A stretch of 7,907 nt of DNA, taken from the NCBI GenBank assembly GCA_025998355.1, contig BNVV01000060.1, positions 1-7,907 on the forward strand, in the 5' to 3' direction. Shown here piece by piece: positions 1 through 6,075 of the stretch. The DNA is from Endomicrobiia bacterium (GTDB lineage: Bacteria; Elusimicrobiota; Endomicrobiia; Endomicrobiales; Endomicrobiaceae). Made by a program: the position numbers and the translations under genes. The notes below the pieces were generated by a model that had not been told where the DNA came from, ran no database searches, and saw only the letters and a list, made by a program, of their open reading frames with translations. How positions within the stretch are numbered: position 1 is the stretch's first letter; every line of letters begins with the position of its first letter.

Positions 1-580
1 AAAACTTTTAAAGCTTTACCTACAGACCACTAACTTAAGATCTTTGATACTGGATTTAATTTTTAAGTCTTTGATCCTTTGTTACATGAGTCTTTTGTGG
101 TCTTCTTTTCGGGTTATGTAATCATATGGGAACTTTATTTGTTAAGTCTTTGTAGAATTTCATAACATTGCATTGGACTTTTGTTAAACAAAGACAAACA
201 AACTAAAACAACAGCAAGCTTTTAATAAATGGTATGTTTATATATAAAATCATCTTTTTGCAGTTTGCCGTATCTTTAACTGTAAACCTAATCTTAAACG
301 ACAAGAACAGCCCAATATATGTTTTTAGATTTTACATATTACATACTCTGGCAAAATTTAAAACCTATTTTAAAAAAGTAGAAAAAAGATCTTGAAAAAA
401 CTACAGACCAAACGTTAGAATAAGACCTACAGAGATTTCAATTTTACCGTGGCCATTCGCGTCTTGCGCCTGCTAATAGACTTGCGCTTCTTACTTGTCA
501 GCATTTTCTAACACAAGAGCACTATAAAAGAGACGGGAAACAAAAACAGCCCTTCAAATTATAGATTTTAATAGAGATCA
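1..580. other. Gene-free, degraded stretch downstream of hppA
   Basis: This 580-bp stretch has no intact reading frame of convincing length on either strand. The minus strand, downstream of the hppA stop, shows short coding-like pieces in shifting frames separated by stops, the clearest at 401-553 (listed separately). A further minus-strand piece near the left edge reads YDYITRKEDHKRLM and then hits a stop. Base composition is very AT-rich except for a patch around 447-500. I see no tRNA fold, no insertion-sequence ends and no convincing intrinsic terminator for hppA. The simplest reading is an eroded gene or genes, but the product cannot be identified by eye. Plain intergenic DNA remains possible for the leftmost 400 bp. 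Confidence 0.45.
401..553 (-). pseudogene. Degraded coding remnant, product unknown
   Basis: One minus-strand frame runs from 553 to a TAG at 401-403, about 50 codons, with only two internal stops: TAA at 491-493 and TAG at 473-475. Each is one C-to-T change away from a glutamine codon. Between the stops the translation looks protein-like: RAVFVSRLFYSALVLENADK, then EAQVY, then QAQDANGHGKIEISVGLI. This is also the least AT-rich part of the surrounding 580 bp, as expected for residual coding sequence. I do not recognise the family. The opposite strand also has a 46-codon open stretch (424-561) with no start codon, so the coding strand is not certain. Its position directly after hppA suggests a former downstream gene. 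Confidence 0.3.
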
Positions 581-2992
581 TTATTTTTCGTCGCTGGTTT
601 TCATATCGGTAAATGATTTTACAACAAATATAATTGCAACAACAAAGGACACTGCCGCAAGGATTGCACTCAATATGCCTTTTGAAGAAAGAGCCAATGC
701 AAGTTCCAAAGCAAGAAGCCCGAAAAGTGTCGTAAACTTAATTATAGGATTCATTGCAACAGACGATGTGTCCTTGAAGGGATCTCCTACCGTATCGCCC
801 ACAACAGTCGCTTTGTGAAGTTCTGTTCCTTTTTCACGTAAATCGACTTCAACATACTTCTTTGCATTATCCCATGCGCCACCGGCATTTGCCATAAATA
901 TCGCTTGAAATAAACCAAACAATGCTATTGAAATAAGGTATCCAATAAAAAAATATGGCTCGATAAACGCAAATGCAAGAGTTGTAAAGAAAATAACCAT
1001 AAACAAGTTTATCATGCCTTTTTGCGCATATTTTGTGCATATCGCAACAACCTTCCTAGAATCTTCTGTTGAAGCTCTGTCTGAACTTCCGTCAAGTTTT
1101 ATATTGCCCTTGATAAACTCTACGGCTTTGTAGGCTCCGCTTGTTACAGCATGGTTAGAGGCTCCGGTAAACCAGTAAATTACAGATCCGCCTGCAATTA
1201 AACCTAATAAAAAAGGAGCGTGCAACAAAGAAAGCTTATCAAGACCTGTTGCAAGACCGTCGGTAAGCACAACAATAGTTGAGAAAATCATCGTTGTTGC
1301 ACCCACAACAGCGGTTCCTATAAGGACAGGTTTTGCCGTAGCCTTGAAAGTATTGCCAGCTCCGTCGTTTTGCTCAAGTAATAATTTTGATTTTTCAAAA
1401 GTTGGGTTAAACCCAAATTCTTTTTTGATTTCTTTGTCTACATTTGGAATGCTTTCAATCAATGACAATTCATATACAGACTGCGCATTATCGGTAACAG
1501 GTCCGTAAGAATCAACTGCAATAGTAACAGGCCCCATACCTAAAAAACCAAACGCTACAAGACCAAAAGAAAATACCGCAGGAGCCATCATTATTTCGTC
1601 TAATCCTAGAGAGCTTATTGCATAAGCAATACCCATAAGCACTATAATTGTAATACCCATCCAATATGCGCTAAAATTACCCGCAGTAAGCCCCGCAAGA
1701 ACATTAAGAGATGCTCCGCCGTGTCTTGAAGAACTAACAACATTCTGTACAAAGGCGCTTTTTACGGAAGTAAATATCTTGACAATTTCAGGTATAACTG
1801 CGCCTGTGACAGTTCCGCAGCTGATTATAAGAGAAAGCTTCCACCAAAGAGTTCCATCCCCTAAATCACCGATAATAAGATTAGAAACTATAAATGTGAA
1901 TGCTACTGAAACCATTGATGTTATCCACACAAGCGATGTCAAAGGAGCTTCAAAATTCATTTCATCCAAAAGAGCATACTTAATTTTTGAAATCACAGAG
2001 TTGATTCCATAAGAAAGAGCGCTGGAGACAAGCATGATTAAACGCATTACAAAAATCCATACCAAAAGCTTAACCTGCAAAACAGGATCGTACACTGCAA
2101 GAACTATAAATGTTACCAATGCAACACCCGTAACACCGTAAGTTTCAAAACCATCCGCCGTGGGTCCTACGGAATCGCCTGCATTATCGCCTGTACAATC
2201 TGCAATAACTCCCGGATTTCTTGCATCGTCTTCTTTGATATCGAATACAATTTTCATTAAATCTGAACCGATATCAGCAATCTTTGTAAAAATTCCGCCT
2301 GCAATTCTAAGTACTGAAGCTCCAAGAGATTCGCCAATTGCAAAACCTATAAAGCATGCGCCGGCAAAATCTGAAGGAACAAAAAGAAGAATAACAAGCA
2401 TTATGAAAAGCTCTATGCTTATCAAAAGCATTCCGATACTCATACCTGCGCGAAGCGGTATTGCATAAAGAGGAAAGGGCTTTCCTCTTAAGCTTGCAAA
2501 AGATGTTCTGGAATTTGCAAAAGTGTTAATTCTCATACCAAACCATGCTACTGTATAGCTCCCGAGAATTCCTATAATGCTGCAAAGTACGATTGCGGCA
2601 ACTTTAATCGCTGCAAGATGCTCTAACCAACCAAAGTATACGACTATAATGGCAGCAAGCAAAACTTCAAGCATAATTATGAATTTGCCCTGGGTTATAA
2701 GATATGTTTTGCATGTTTCATAGATAAGTTCTGAAATTGATTTCATTGATTTATGCACAGAAAGATTTTTAATACCCAAGAAGTGATAAATTCCAAACAA
2801 CAAACCAAAAATACAAATAAGAAAACCAAATGTCAAAAGTGTTTTGCCATCAATTGTGCCTCCAAAAAAACTCACAGAAGCCAAGTCAGGCATAGCCAAA
2901 CTTGCTTCACTTGCGAAAGACAAACTTGCAAATACAGGTAACAATCCTAAAGCCGTGATAATCTTCTTAAACGAAAAAAATTTGCTTAACAT
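581..2992 (-). CDS. hppA: Membrane-bound, ion-translocating pyrophosphatase (divergent K+-independent type)
   Basis: An integral membrane pyrophosphatase of 803 residues that couples pyrophosphate hydrolysis to ion pumping, most likely H+. The full active-site set is visible: K237, D240 and D244 in KIADIGSD; E254-D256 in EDDARNP; D265, D269 and D273 in ADCTGDNAGD; D494 and D501 in VDSYGPVTDNAQ; N547 in GNTFK; D708 in GGAWDNAKK; and D733, D737, K740 and D741 in GDTVGDPFKDTSS. E283 in GFETYG sits where the family has its ion-gate glutamate. K550 occupies the position where lysine gives K+ independence and alanine marks K+-dependent enzymes. The spacing DIGSDLMKIVF, instead of the canonical DVGADLVGKVE, places it in the divergent bacterial group. 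About 16 hydrophobic segments are expected. The first 27 residues look like a cleavable signal peptide (SFA/SEA). The ATG is backed by AGGGAG at 2998-3003, 5 bp upstream. Ion specificity is inferred, not visible. Confidence 0.96.
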   Translation of the reverse strand: MLSKFFSFKKIITALGLLPVFASLSFASEASLAMPDLASVSFFGGTIDGKTLLTFGFLICIFGLLFGIYHFLGIKNLSVHKSMKSISELIYETCKTYLITQGKFIIMLEVLLAAIIVVYFGWLEHLAAIKVAAIVLCSIIGILGSYTVAWFGMRINTFANSRTSFASLRGKPFPLYAIPLRAGMSIGMLLISIELFIMLVILLFVPSDFAGACFIGFAIGESLGASVLRIAGGIFTKIADIGSDLMKIVFDIKEDDARNPGVIADCTGDNAGDSVGPTADGFETYGVTGVALVTFIVLAVYDPVLQVKLLVWIFVMRLIMLVSSALSYGINSVISKIKYALLDEMNFEAPLTSLVWITSMVSVAFTFIVSNLIIGDLGDGTLWWKLSLIISCGTVTGAVIPEIVKIFTSVKSAFVQNVVSSSRHGGASLNVLAGLTAGNFSAYWMGITIIVLMGIAYAISSLGLDEIMMAPAVFSFGLVAFGFLGMGPVTIAVDSYGPVTDNAQSVYELSLIESIPNVDKEIKKEFGFNPTFEKSKLLLEQNDGAGNTFKATAKPVLIGTAVVGATTMIFSTIVVLTDGLATGLDKLSLLHAPFLLGLIAGGSVIYWFTGASNHAVTSGAYKAVEFIKGNIKLDGSSDRASTEDSRKVVAICTKYAQKGMINLFMVIFFTTLAFAFIEPYFFIGYLISIALFGLFQAIFMANAGGAWDNAKKYVEVDLREKGTELHKATVVGDTVGDPFKDTSSVAMNPIIKFTTLFGLLALELALALSSKGILSAILAAVSFVVAIIFVVKSFTDMKTSDEK

Positions 2993-2997
2993 ATTAT

Positions 2998-3003
2998 CTC
3001 CCT
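2998..3003 (-). promoter_or_regulatory. Ribosome binding site of hppA
   Basis: The minus strand reads AGGGAG, then 5 nt, then the ATG at 2990-2992. This strong Shine-Dalgarno match fixes the hppA start, so the signal-peptide-like N-terminus is really translated rather than being an upstream over-extension. Confidence 0.75.
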
Positions 3004-3008
3004 AGATT

Positions 3009-3091
3009 ATTATTTTTTAGTTTGTATCTCTTTCTATAAAGGCATTTTCTTTTTATTTAATATTCTCACCTCGCAAATTATTTTTTAGTTT
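3009..3091. repeat. 15-bp direct repeat framing the mazG-hppA gap
   Basis: ATTATTTTTTAGTTT occurs at 3009-3023 and again, identically, at 3077-3091, 68 bp apart. The second copy overlaps the mazG stop codon (3090-3092) and the first lies just upstream of the hppA ribosome binding site. The motif is low in complexity, so chance or an old short duplication are both possible. I see no coding potential between the copies and no convincing promoter. Confidence 0.5.
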
Positions 3092-3485
3092 ACATTTTTT
3101 TTAAAGCTTTTTCCTTTTCTTTTGCTTTTTCCCACATAATTTCAATATCTTTTATATTTCCAACCTTATAGTTGCCAAATATATGTGGATGCCGACGTAT
3201 AAGTTTTTTGTTAAGCTTCTCTATTACTCCAGCAATATTAAAATCTTTATTCTCTTTGGCAATTTGAGCATAAAACACAACCTGAAGCAGAATGTCGCCA
3301 AGTTCCTCTTCGAGATTTTCTATGTCTTTATTCTTAACAGCTTGTTTGACTTCTTGCGCTTCTAAAAGCAAATGCTTTACAAGAGACTCATACGTCTGCT
3401 CTTTATCCCACATACATCCGTTTTTGGAACGCAAAGTTACAAATATTTTTACTAGTTTATCAAATTCTTTTAAATATTTTTTCAT
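3090..3485 (-). CDS. mazG: MazG-family nucleoside triphosphate pyrophosphohydrolase, single domain
   Basis: A predicted cytoplasmic all-alpha enzyme of 131 residues that splits NTPs or dNTPs to the monophosphate plus pyrophosphate, usually as nucleotide-pool housecleaning. Family landmarks appear in order: GCMWDKEQT (23-31, usually GCPWDxxQT), LLLEAQEV (39-46), EEELGDILLQVVFYAQIA (59-76) and RRHPHIFG (97-104). The Mg2+-binding acids are E42, E45, E61 and D64. The first glutamate of the usual EExxE motif is Leu41 here, so activity could be altered. E. coli MazG has two such domains in about 263 residues; this is the one-domain form. I start it at the ATG at 3485 because AAGGGG (3489-3494) precedes it and homology begins there. 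The frame stays open for 11 more codons to an ATG at 3518, but that extension has no ribosome binding site. It lies 97 bp upstream of hppA in the same direction. Confidence 0.9.
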   Translation of the reverse strand: MKKYLKEFDKLVKIFVTLRSKNGCMWDKEQTYESLVKHLLLEAQEVKQAVKNKDIENLEEELGDILLQVVFYAQIAKENKDFNIAGVIEKLNKKLIRRHPHIFGNYKVGNIKDIEIMWEKAKEKEKALKKM

Positions 3486-3495
3486 GCACCCCTTT
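3486..3495 (-). promoter_or_regulatory. Ribosome binding site deciding the mazG start
   Basis: The minus strand reads AAAGGGGTGC immediately before the ATG at 3483-3485. The purine run supports initiation at this ATG rather than at the in-frame ATG at 3518, whose upstream sequence shows no comparable purine run. Confidence 0.6.
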
Positions 3496-3518
3496 AAAAC
3501 ACAGCCCAACGCAAGCAA

Positions 3519-4006
3519 GTATTACCATTTCTTTATCACATCTTTTGAGACACCGTAGAATCTTGAGCAAGTTTAAGGCAGCTAAGCAATAGTAGAGCTA
3601 AAAACCTCAAATGACTTAGACATCTTCTTAAGGCCTCTTACTTTAAGCCAATCTCCTTTAGTCCACTCATACTACCATAAAAAACGGCAAATATAAATCC
3701 TAGTGTACTAATTGCGCAACACATAAAGTACTCGAAAAAAGGAAGTTTGAATATTTACAATCTAAATGCTTTTGCGACCTAGAAACTTGGGATATTCTTA
3801 CTTAGCTCCAAAAGCCCTAATCAACCTATCTTTTAACAGCAACTAGACTATTATCTAAATTAGTAAAACTACCAACAAGAGCTTTCATGTAAGATTTTCG
3901 ATAATCAGTCTCATGAGCAACAACAAAAGTCAGAGGTGCTCTGCTTATTGTAAAATTGGTTTTAGCTTAGTTTATCAGACTTGAAAAATGACCGTCAATT
4001 AGATTA
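3519..4006. other. Gene-free, degraded stretch between the LTA-synthase-like pseudogene and mazG
   Basis: About 490 bp with no intact gene. Minus-strand translation gives protein-like pieces in at least two frames, interrupted by many stops. One is a 46-codon piece at 3826-3966, preceded in the same frame by a 17-codon piece that begins inside the end of the neighbouring pseudogene. Another is a 29-codon piece at 3585-3671 (YEWTKGDWLKVRGLKKMSKS and on). A third, in another frame, is a hydrophobic piece at 3638-3724 (CCAISTLGFIFAVFYGSMSG). These look like leftovers of one or more decayed genes, but I cannot name them. I see no tRNA, no insertion-sequence ends and no long hairpin. A promoter for mazG and hppA should lie here, but none stands out. 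Confidence 0.5.
3826..3966 (-). pseudogene. Degraded coding remnant, product unknown
   Basis: A 46-codon open stretch on the minus strand, bounded by TAA (3967-3969) and TAG (3826-3828). Part of it reads APLTFVVAHETDYRKSYMKA followed by LVGSFTNLDNSLVAV. The composition is that of a folded protein rather than random AT-rich translation. The same frame upstream of the TAA gives NDNLIDGHFSSLIN, which suggests one protein interrupted by a nonsense mutation. There is no start codon or ribosome binding site at its left end. I do not recognise the family. Confidence 0.3.
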
Positions 4007-4705
4007 TCATTCTTTGCACCATTTATTATTTCGCAATAGGGAAGTTAAAGCTTTATCAAGAGAAAGCAGAGTTTCTTGCATTTGCTTAAATTCATTACTA
4101 TTTCTATCCAGAGAAGTTCCTGTTACCATTGAACGGTTGTGTTTTATGTAATCGTTATTTTTGACAAAAATTATATCCGTTCCGTCATTTATTAAAGCAA
4201 AATGATTTGCATCCTTATCCAATGCATTTGTTCCAAGCGCAGAAAATGGCTTTCCAACTCCCATAAGATGGTATATGGTGGGTATTAAATCTGCTTGTGA
4301 AACAACATAGTCAATTTTTTGTGGTTTTAATATTTTTGGAGCATAAATCACAAAGGGAATCTTAAATCTTTCTTCAACGCCACTATTATCACTACCATTT
4401 AAAGAACCAACAACATGATCTGCCATAAAAATAAATATCGTATCATTAAACCATCCATCTTTTTTTGCTGTACCGATGAGATGTCCTACGGAATAGTCTG
4501 AATAGAACAAGGTATTAAGATATCTGTTTTGGTTCGTTGTAGAAGGATATTTATCAAATTCTTTTGTAGTAGGACTAAAACCAACGTGAGTAGATCCCGT
4601 AAACGAGAAAACAAAAAAGGAATGCCCTTGTCTCCGTTTGCCGCTAACTTTCTTTGCGGCAAAATCAAATAAATCATAGTCAGTCATATCCAAATGCAAG
4701 ATCAT
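4007..4705 (-). CDS. C-terminal fragment of the broken LTA-synthase-like sulfatase
   Basis: This frame carries the second half of the sulfatase domain, 232 codons from an ATG at 4705 that is probably not a real start. Its first nine residues (MILHLDMTD) are out-of-frame sequence upstream of the lesion, and family similarity begins at DYDLFDFAAKK. Visible landmarks are FTGSTHVGF (H40, substrate-side histidine), RYLNTLFYSDYSVGHLI (61-77), typical of the family, and FMADHVVG, where D96 and H97 are the metal-binding Asp-His pair. The C-terminus is complete and ends in NNKWCKE. If translated alone it would lack the membrane anchor and the catalytic threonine, so it should have no activity. Confidence 0.7.
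   Translation of the reverse strand: MILHLDMTDYDLFDFAAKKVSGKRRQGHSFFVFSFTGSTHVGFSPTTKEFDKYPSTTNQNRYLNTLFYSDYSVGHLIGTAKKDGWFNDTIFIFMADHVVGSLNGSDNSGVEERFKIPFVIYAPKILKPQKIDYVVSQADLIPTIYHLMGVGKPFSALGTNALDKDANHFALINDGTDIIFVKNNDYIKHNRSMVTGTSLDRNSNEFKQMQETLLSLDKALTSLLRNNKWCKE
4679..4686. repeat. 4-bp tandem duplication causing a frameshift
   Basis: GTCA is present twice in a row (GTCAGTCA; TGACTGAC on the coding strand). The extra copy turns what should read GGA TAT GAC TAT GAT (GYDYD) into GGA TAT GAC followed by a TGA stop. Removing either copy restores the family sequence exactly. Two units are too few for a classic contingency locus, so a single slippage event is the simplest cause. Confidence 0.85.
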
Positions 4706-5888
4706 AAAGATACTCCATCAAAACTAGAATATCTTCTTTTGCATAACTTTCTTGTACATGCAATACATTTTTTGAAAAGTCATACATTTTTAATGAATCG
4801 CGTGGGGAAGACTGCGCAAACATTGTAGAATATCCTCTTCCATTAAACACTTCAGGCATTGACGATACATTGTTCATCATTTCAAGCCTTTCAATTTCAC
4901 GAAGTACTCCAGGCATCATAGCGACACCCAAAAAAGATGCAGACATCCCAAATATGCTTCTAGTTCCATTAGCATAAGCATTGGTAAAAACTACTCCATC
5001 TTTAACTATTTTATCAAAGTTTGGAGTAACACCATAAGTGCTGTTACTTAAAGAATCAATGTAACGCGGAGTCCAGCTTTCAAGTAATATTACAAAAACA
5101 TTATAATTTTTTGCTTTTTTAGGATTTTTAATTTGACGCATTAAAGGATACTTATCATCAGGTATAAATTCACCGGAACTTAAAAGAAGTTTTTGAGTAT
5201 TTTCAACTGCTTTACTTAAGGGATATTCATTTGTTGTGTCGCCAATTTTATGTCCTAAAGTATGAATTTGTGTAAATACTCCATTAAGAATAAGTTGTAC
5301 GCTTTTAAGATTTCCTGTCAAACTATAAGCATTATCTAAATTTATAGGTCTTCCGGAAAAATTTTCTCTTATACCCAAAATAACAAAAAGAATACTACCT
5401 ATAAAAATAATTACGCTTTTTAACAAACTTACGAGTTTAGGATCAAATTTTTTATCTATACATTTAAAAATTTTTATAATTGTAAAGATATTAATCAAAA
5501 AAATTAAACTCAAAATCCACCAATAATATTGAAAAGCATATTTAACAACAAATTCTTTGTCCGCAAGCGCCATAATAAGTTCTTCCGTCACGTGGCGGTT
5601 AACTTCAGGAAAATAAAAAAAATCTCCACTTAAAATAAGCATTAGTACGGTTATTGAGAAAGTCATTAATAAAACGCAAATTTTTAGAAATTTAGTAGAT
5701 TTTTGAACAAAAGGAATAAATAGAAGAATGATAAGAAATCCCAAAAACATACTTATAACTGAAATATCAAAACGCAATCCATAAATAAATGAAAAGACTA
5801 CATCGCTTGGTGATATACTTAAAAAAACATCATGATATACGGTATAAAACAAGAAACGAAATAATGAGAAAATTATTAAAGACGACAA
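4680..5888 (-). CDS. N-terminal fragment of the broken LTA-synthase-like sulfatase
   Basis: This is the longest open piece of the broken gene, 402 codons if read from a TTG at 5888. It holds five hydrophobic helices at about 3-18, 43-61, 68-90, 121-139 and 153-173. The linker RPINLDNAYS (180-189) is typical of the family. The first half of the catalytic domain has E270 in ILLESW, a metal ligand, and T309 in ANGTRS, the catalytic threonine that becomes glycerophosphorylated in LtaS enzymes. It ends in LAFGYD at the TGA produced by the 4-bp duplication. The Asp-His metal pair is missing from this fragment, so a product made from it alone should be inactive. The TTG is a poor start with no ribosome binding site, and the true start is probably the out-of-frame ATG at 5968. 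Confidence 0.75.
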   Translation of the reverse strand: MSSLIIFSLFRFLFYTVYHDVFLSISPSDVVFSFIYGLRFDISVISMFLGFLIILLFIPFVQKSTKFLKICVLLMTFSITVLMLILSGDFFYFPEVNRHVTEELIMALADKEFVVKYAFQYYWWILSLIFLINIFTIIKIFKCIDKKFDPKLVSLLKSVIIFIGSILFVILGIRENFSGRPINLDNAYSLTGNLKSVQLILNGVFTQIHTLGHKIGDTTNEYPLSKAVENTQKLLLSSGEFIPDDKYPLMRQIKNPKKAKNYNVFVILLESWTPRYIDSLSNSTYGVTPNFDKIVKDGVVFTNAYANGTRSIFGMSASFLGVAMMPGVLREIERLEMMNNVSSMPEVFNGRGYSTMFAQSSPRDSLKMYDFSKNVLHVQESYAKEDILVLMEYLYDLAFGYD

Positions 5889-5891
5889 AAA
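5887..5891 (-). other. Homopolymer frameshift site near the start of the LTA-synthase-like gene
   Basis: The coding strand reads TAT, then five T in total before a G. With six T, the ATG frame at 5968 runs straight into the main frame (NIALMYF then LSSLIIF) and completes the first membrane helix. With five it goes out of frame and stops a few codons later. A one-base deletion in a T run is the commonest kind of slippage lesion. A sequencing error is an alternative. Confidence 0.6.
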
Positions 5892-5984
5892 TACATCAGG
5901 GCAATATTTATTTTGAGTTTTATATCTTGCCGATACTGCACAAATAAAATCTTTTTTATTTTGCCCATACTTTCTTTTATTTTG

Positions 5985-6029
5985 TATTTAAAAAGAAGAA
6001 TCTATTTCACAAAATAAAAATAGATTCTT
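5985..6029 (-). terminator. Intrinsic terminator of the purL-purQ unit
   Basis: AAGAATCTATTT (5996-6007) and AAATAGATTCTT (6018-6029) form a perfect 12-bp stem with a 10-nt loop. On the minus strand the stem is followed by CTTCTTTTT. It begins 47 bp past the purQ stop and lies upstream of the LTA-synthase-like ATG, the right place to end purine-operon transcription. The stem is AT-rich, so termination may be leaky. Confidence 0.72.
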
Positions 6030-6075
6030 TAACTCTACGGCCAACGTTAAACTGATTGACTATGTATAATTGTGA

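Larger units (their letters stand above)
4007..5968 (-). pseudogene. LTA-synthase-family membrane sulfatase, broken by two frameshifts
   Basis: This is one gene spread over three frames. The likely start is the ATG at 5966-5968 (MGKIKKILFVQYRQD and on); that frame stops after 30 codons. Adding one T to the T5 run at 5887-5891 joins it to the main frame as ALMYFLSSLIIFSLFRF, a continuous first membrane helix. The main frame ends at a TGA near 4680 because TGAC is duplicated. Removing 4 bp gives AFGYDYDLFDFAAKK, the expected family sequence. With both repairs the gene encodes about 652 residues, normal for the family, and the total is then a whole number of codons. The product would have five N-terminal membrane helices and an extracytoplasmic alkaline-phosphatase-fold domain that transfers phosphoglycerol or similar groups. 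In a Gram-negative cell the acceptor could be a periplasmic glycan or lipid; that is inference. As read, no full-length protein can be made without frameshifting. Confidence 0.88.

Noticed and set aside
63..152. Repeated TTAAGTCTTTG (63-73 and 142-152) and CTACAGACCA (20-29 and 401-410)
   Set aside because: Short matches are expected by chance in such AT-rich sequence. There is no regular spacing, so it is not an array.
301..552. Two similar 13-mers, ACAAGAACAGCCC and ACAAAAACAGCCC (301-313 and 540-552)
   Set aside because: They are short, imperfect and without further structure. Two copies are not evidence of a binding site or mobile-element end.
424..561. Plus-strand open stretch of about 46 codons (FYRGHSRLAPANRLALL and on)
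   Set aside because: It has no start codon or ribosome binding site and lies antisense to a similarly plausible minus-strand remnant. I could not recognise it as any family.
540..580. Possible terminator just after hppA (GGG...CCC on the minus strand)
   Set aside because: Only three base pairs form across a 12-nt loop, and the T runs are in the loop rather than after the stem.
1779..2468. Plus-strand open frames inside hppA
   Set aside because: They are antisense shadows of a clearly conserved membrane protein and have no ribosome binding sites or family features.
3638..3724. 28-codon hydrophobic minus-strand ORF starting at an ATG
   Set aside because: It has no ribosome binding site and sits in a stop-riddled remnant region. 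It is more likely part of a decayed membrane protein than a real small protein.
3931..3943. CAGAG-GTG-CTCTG hairpin followed on the minus strand by a short T run
   Set aside because: The stem is only 5 bp and the T tail is short and interrupted. It also lies inside a coding-like remnant, so it is not a convincing terminator.
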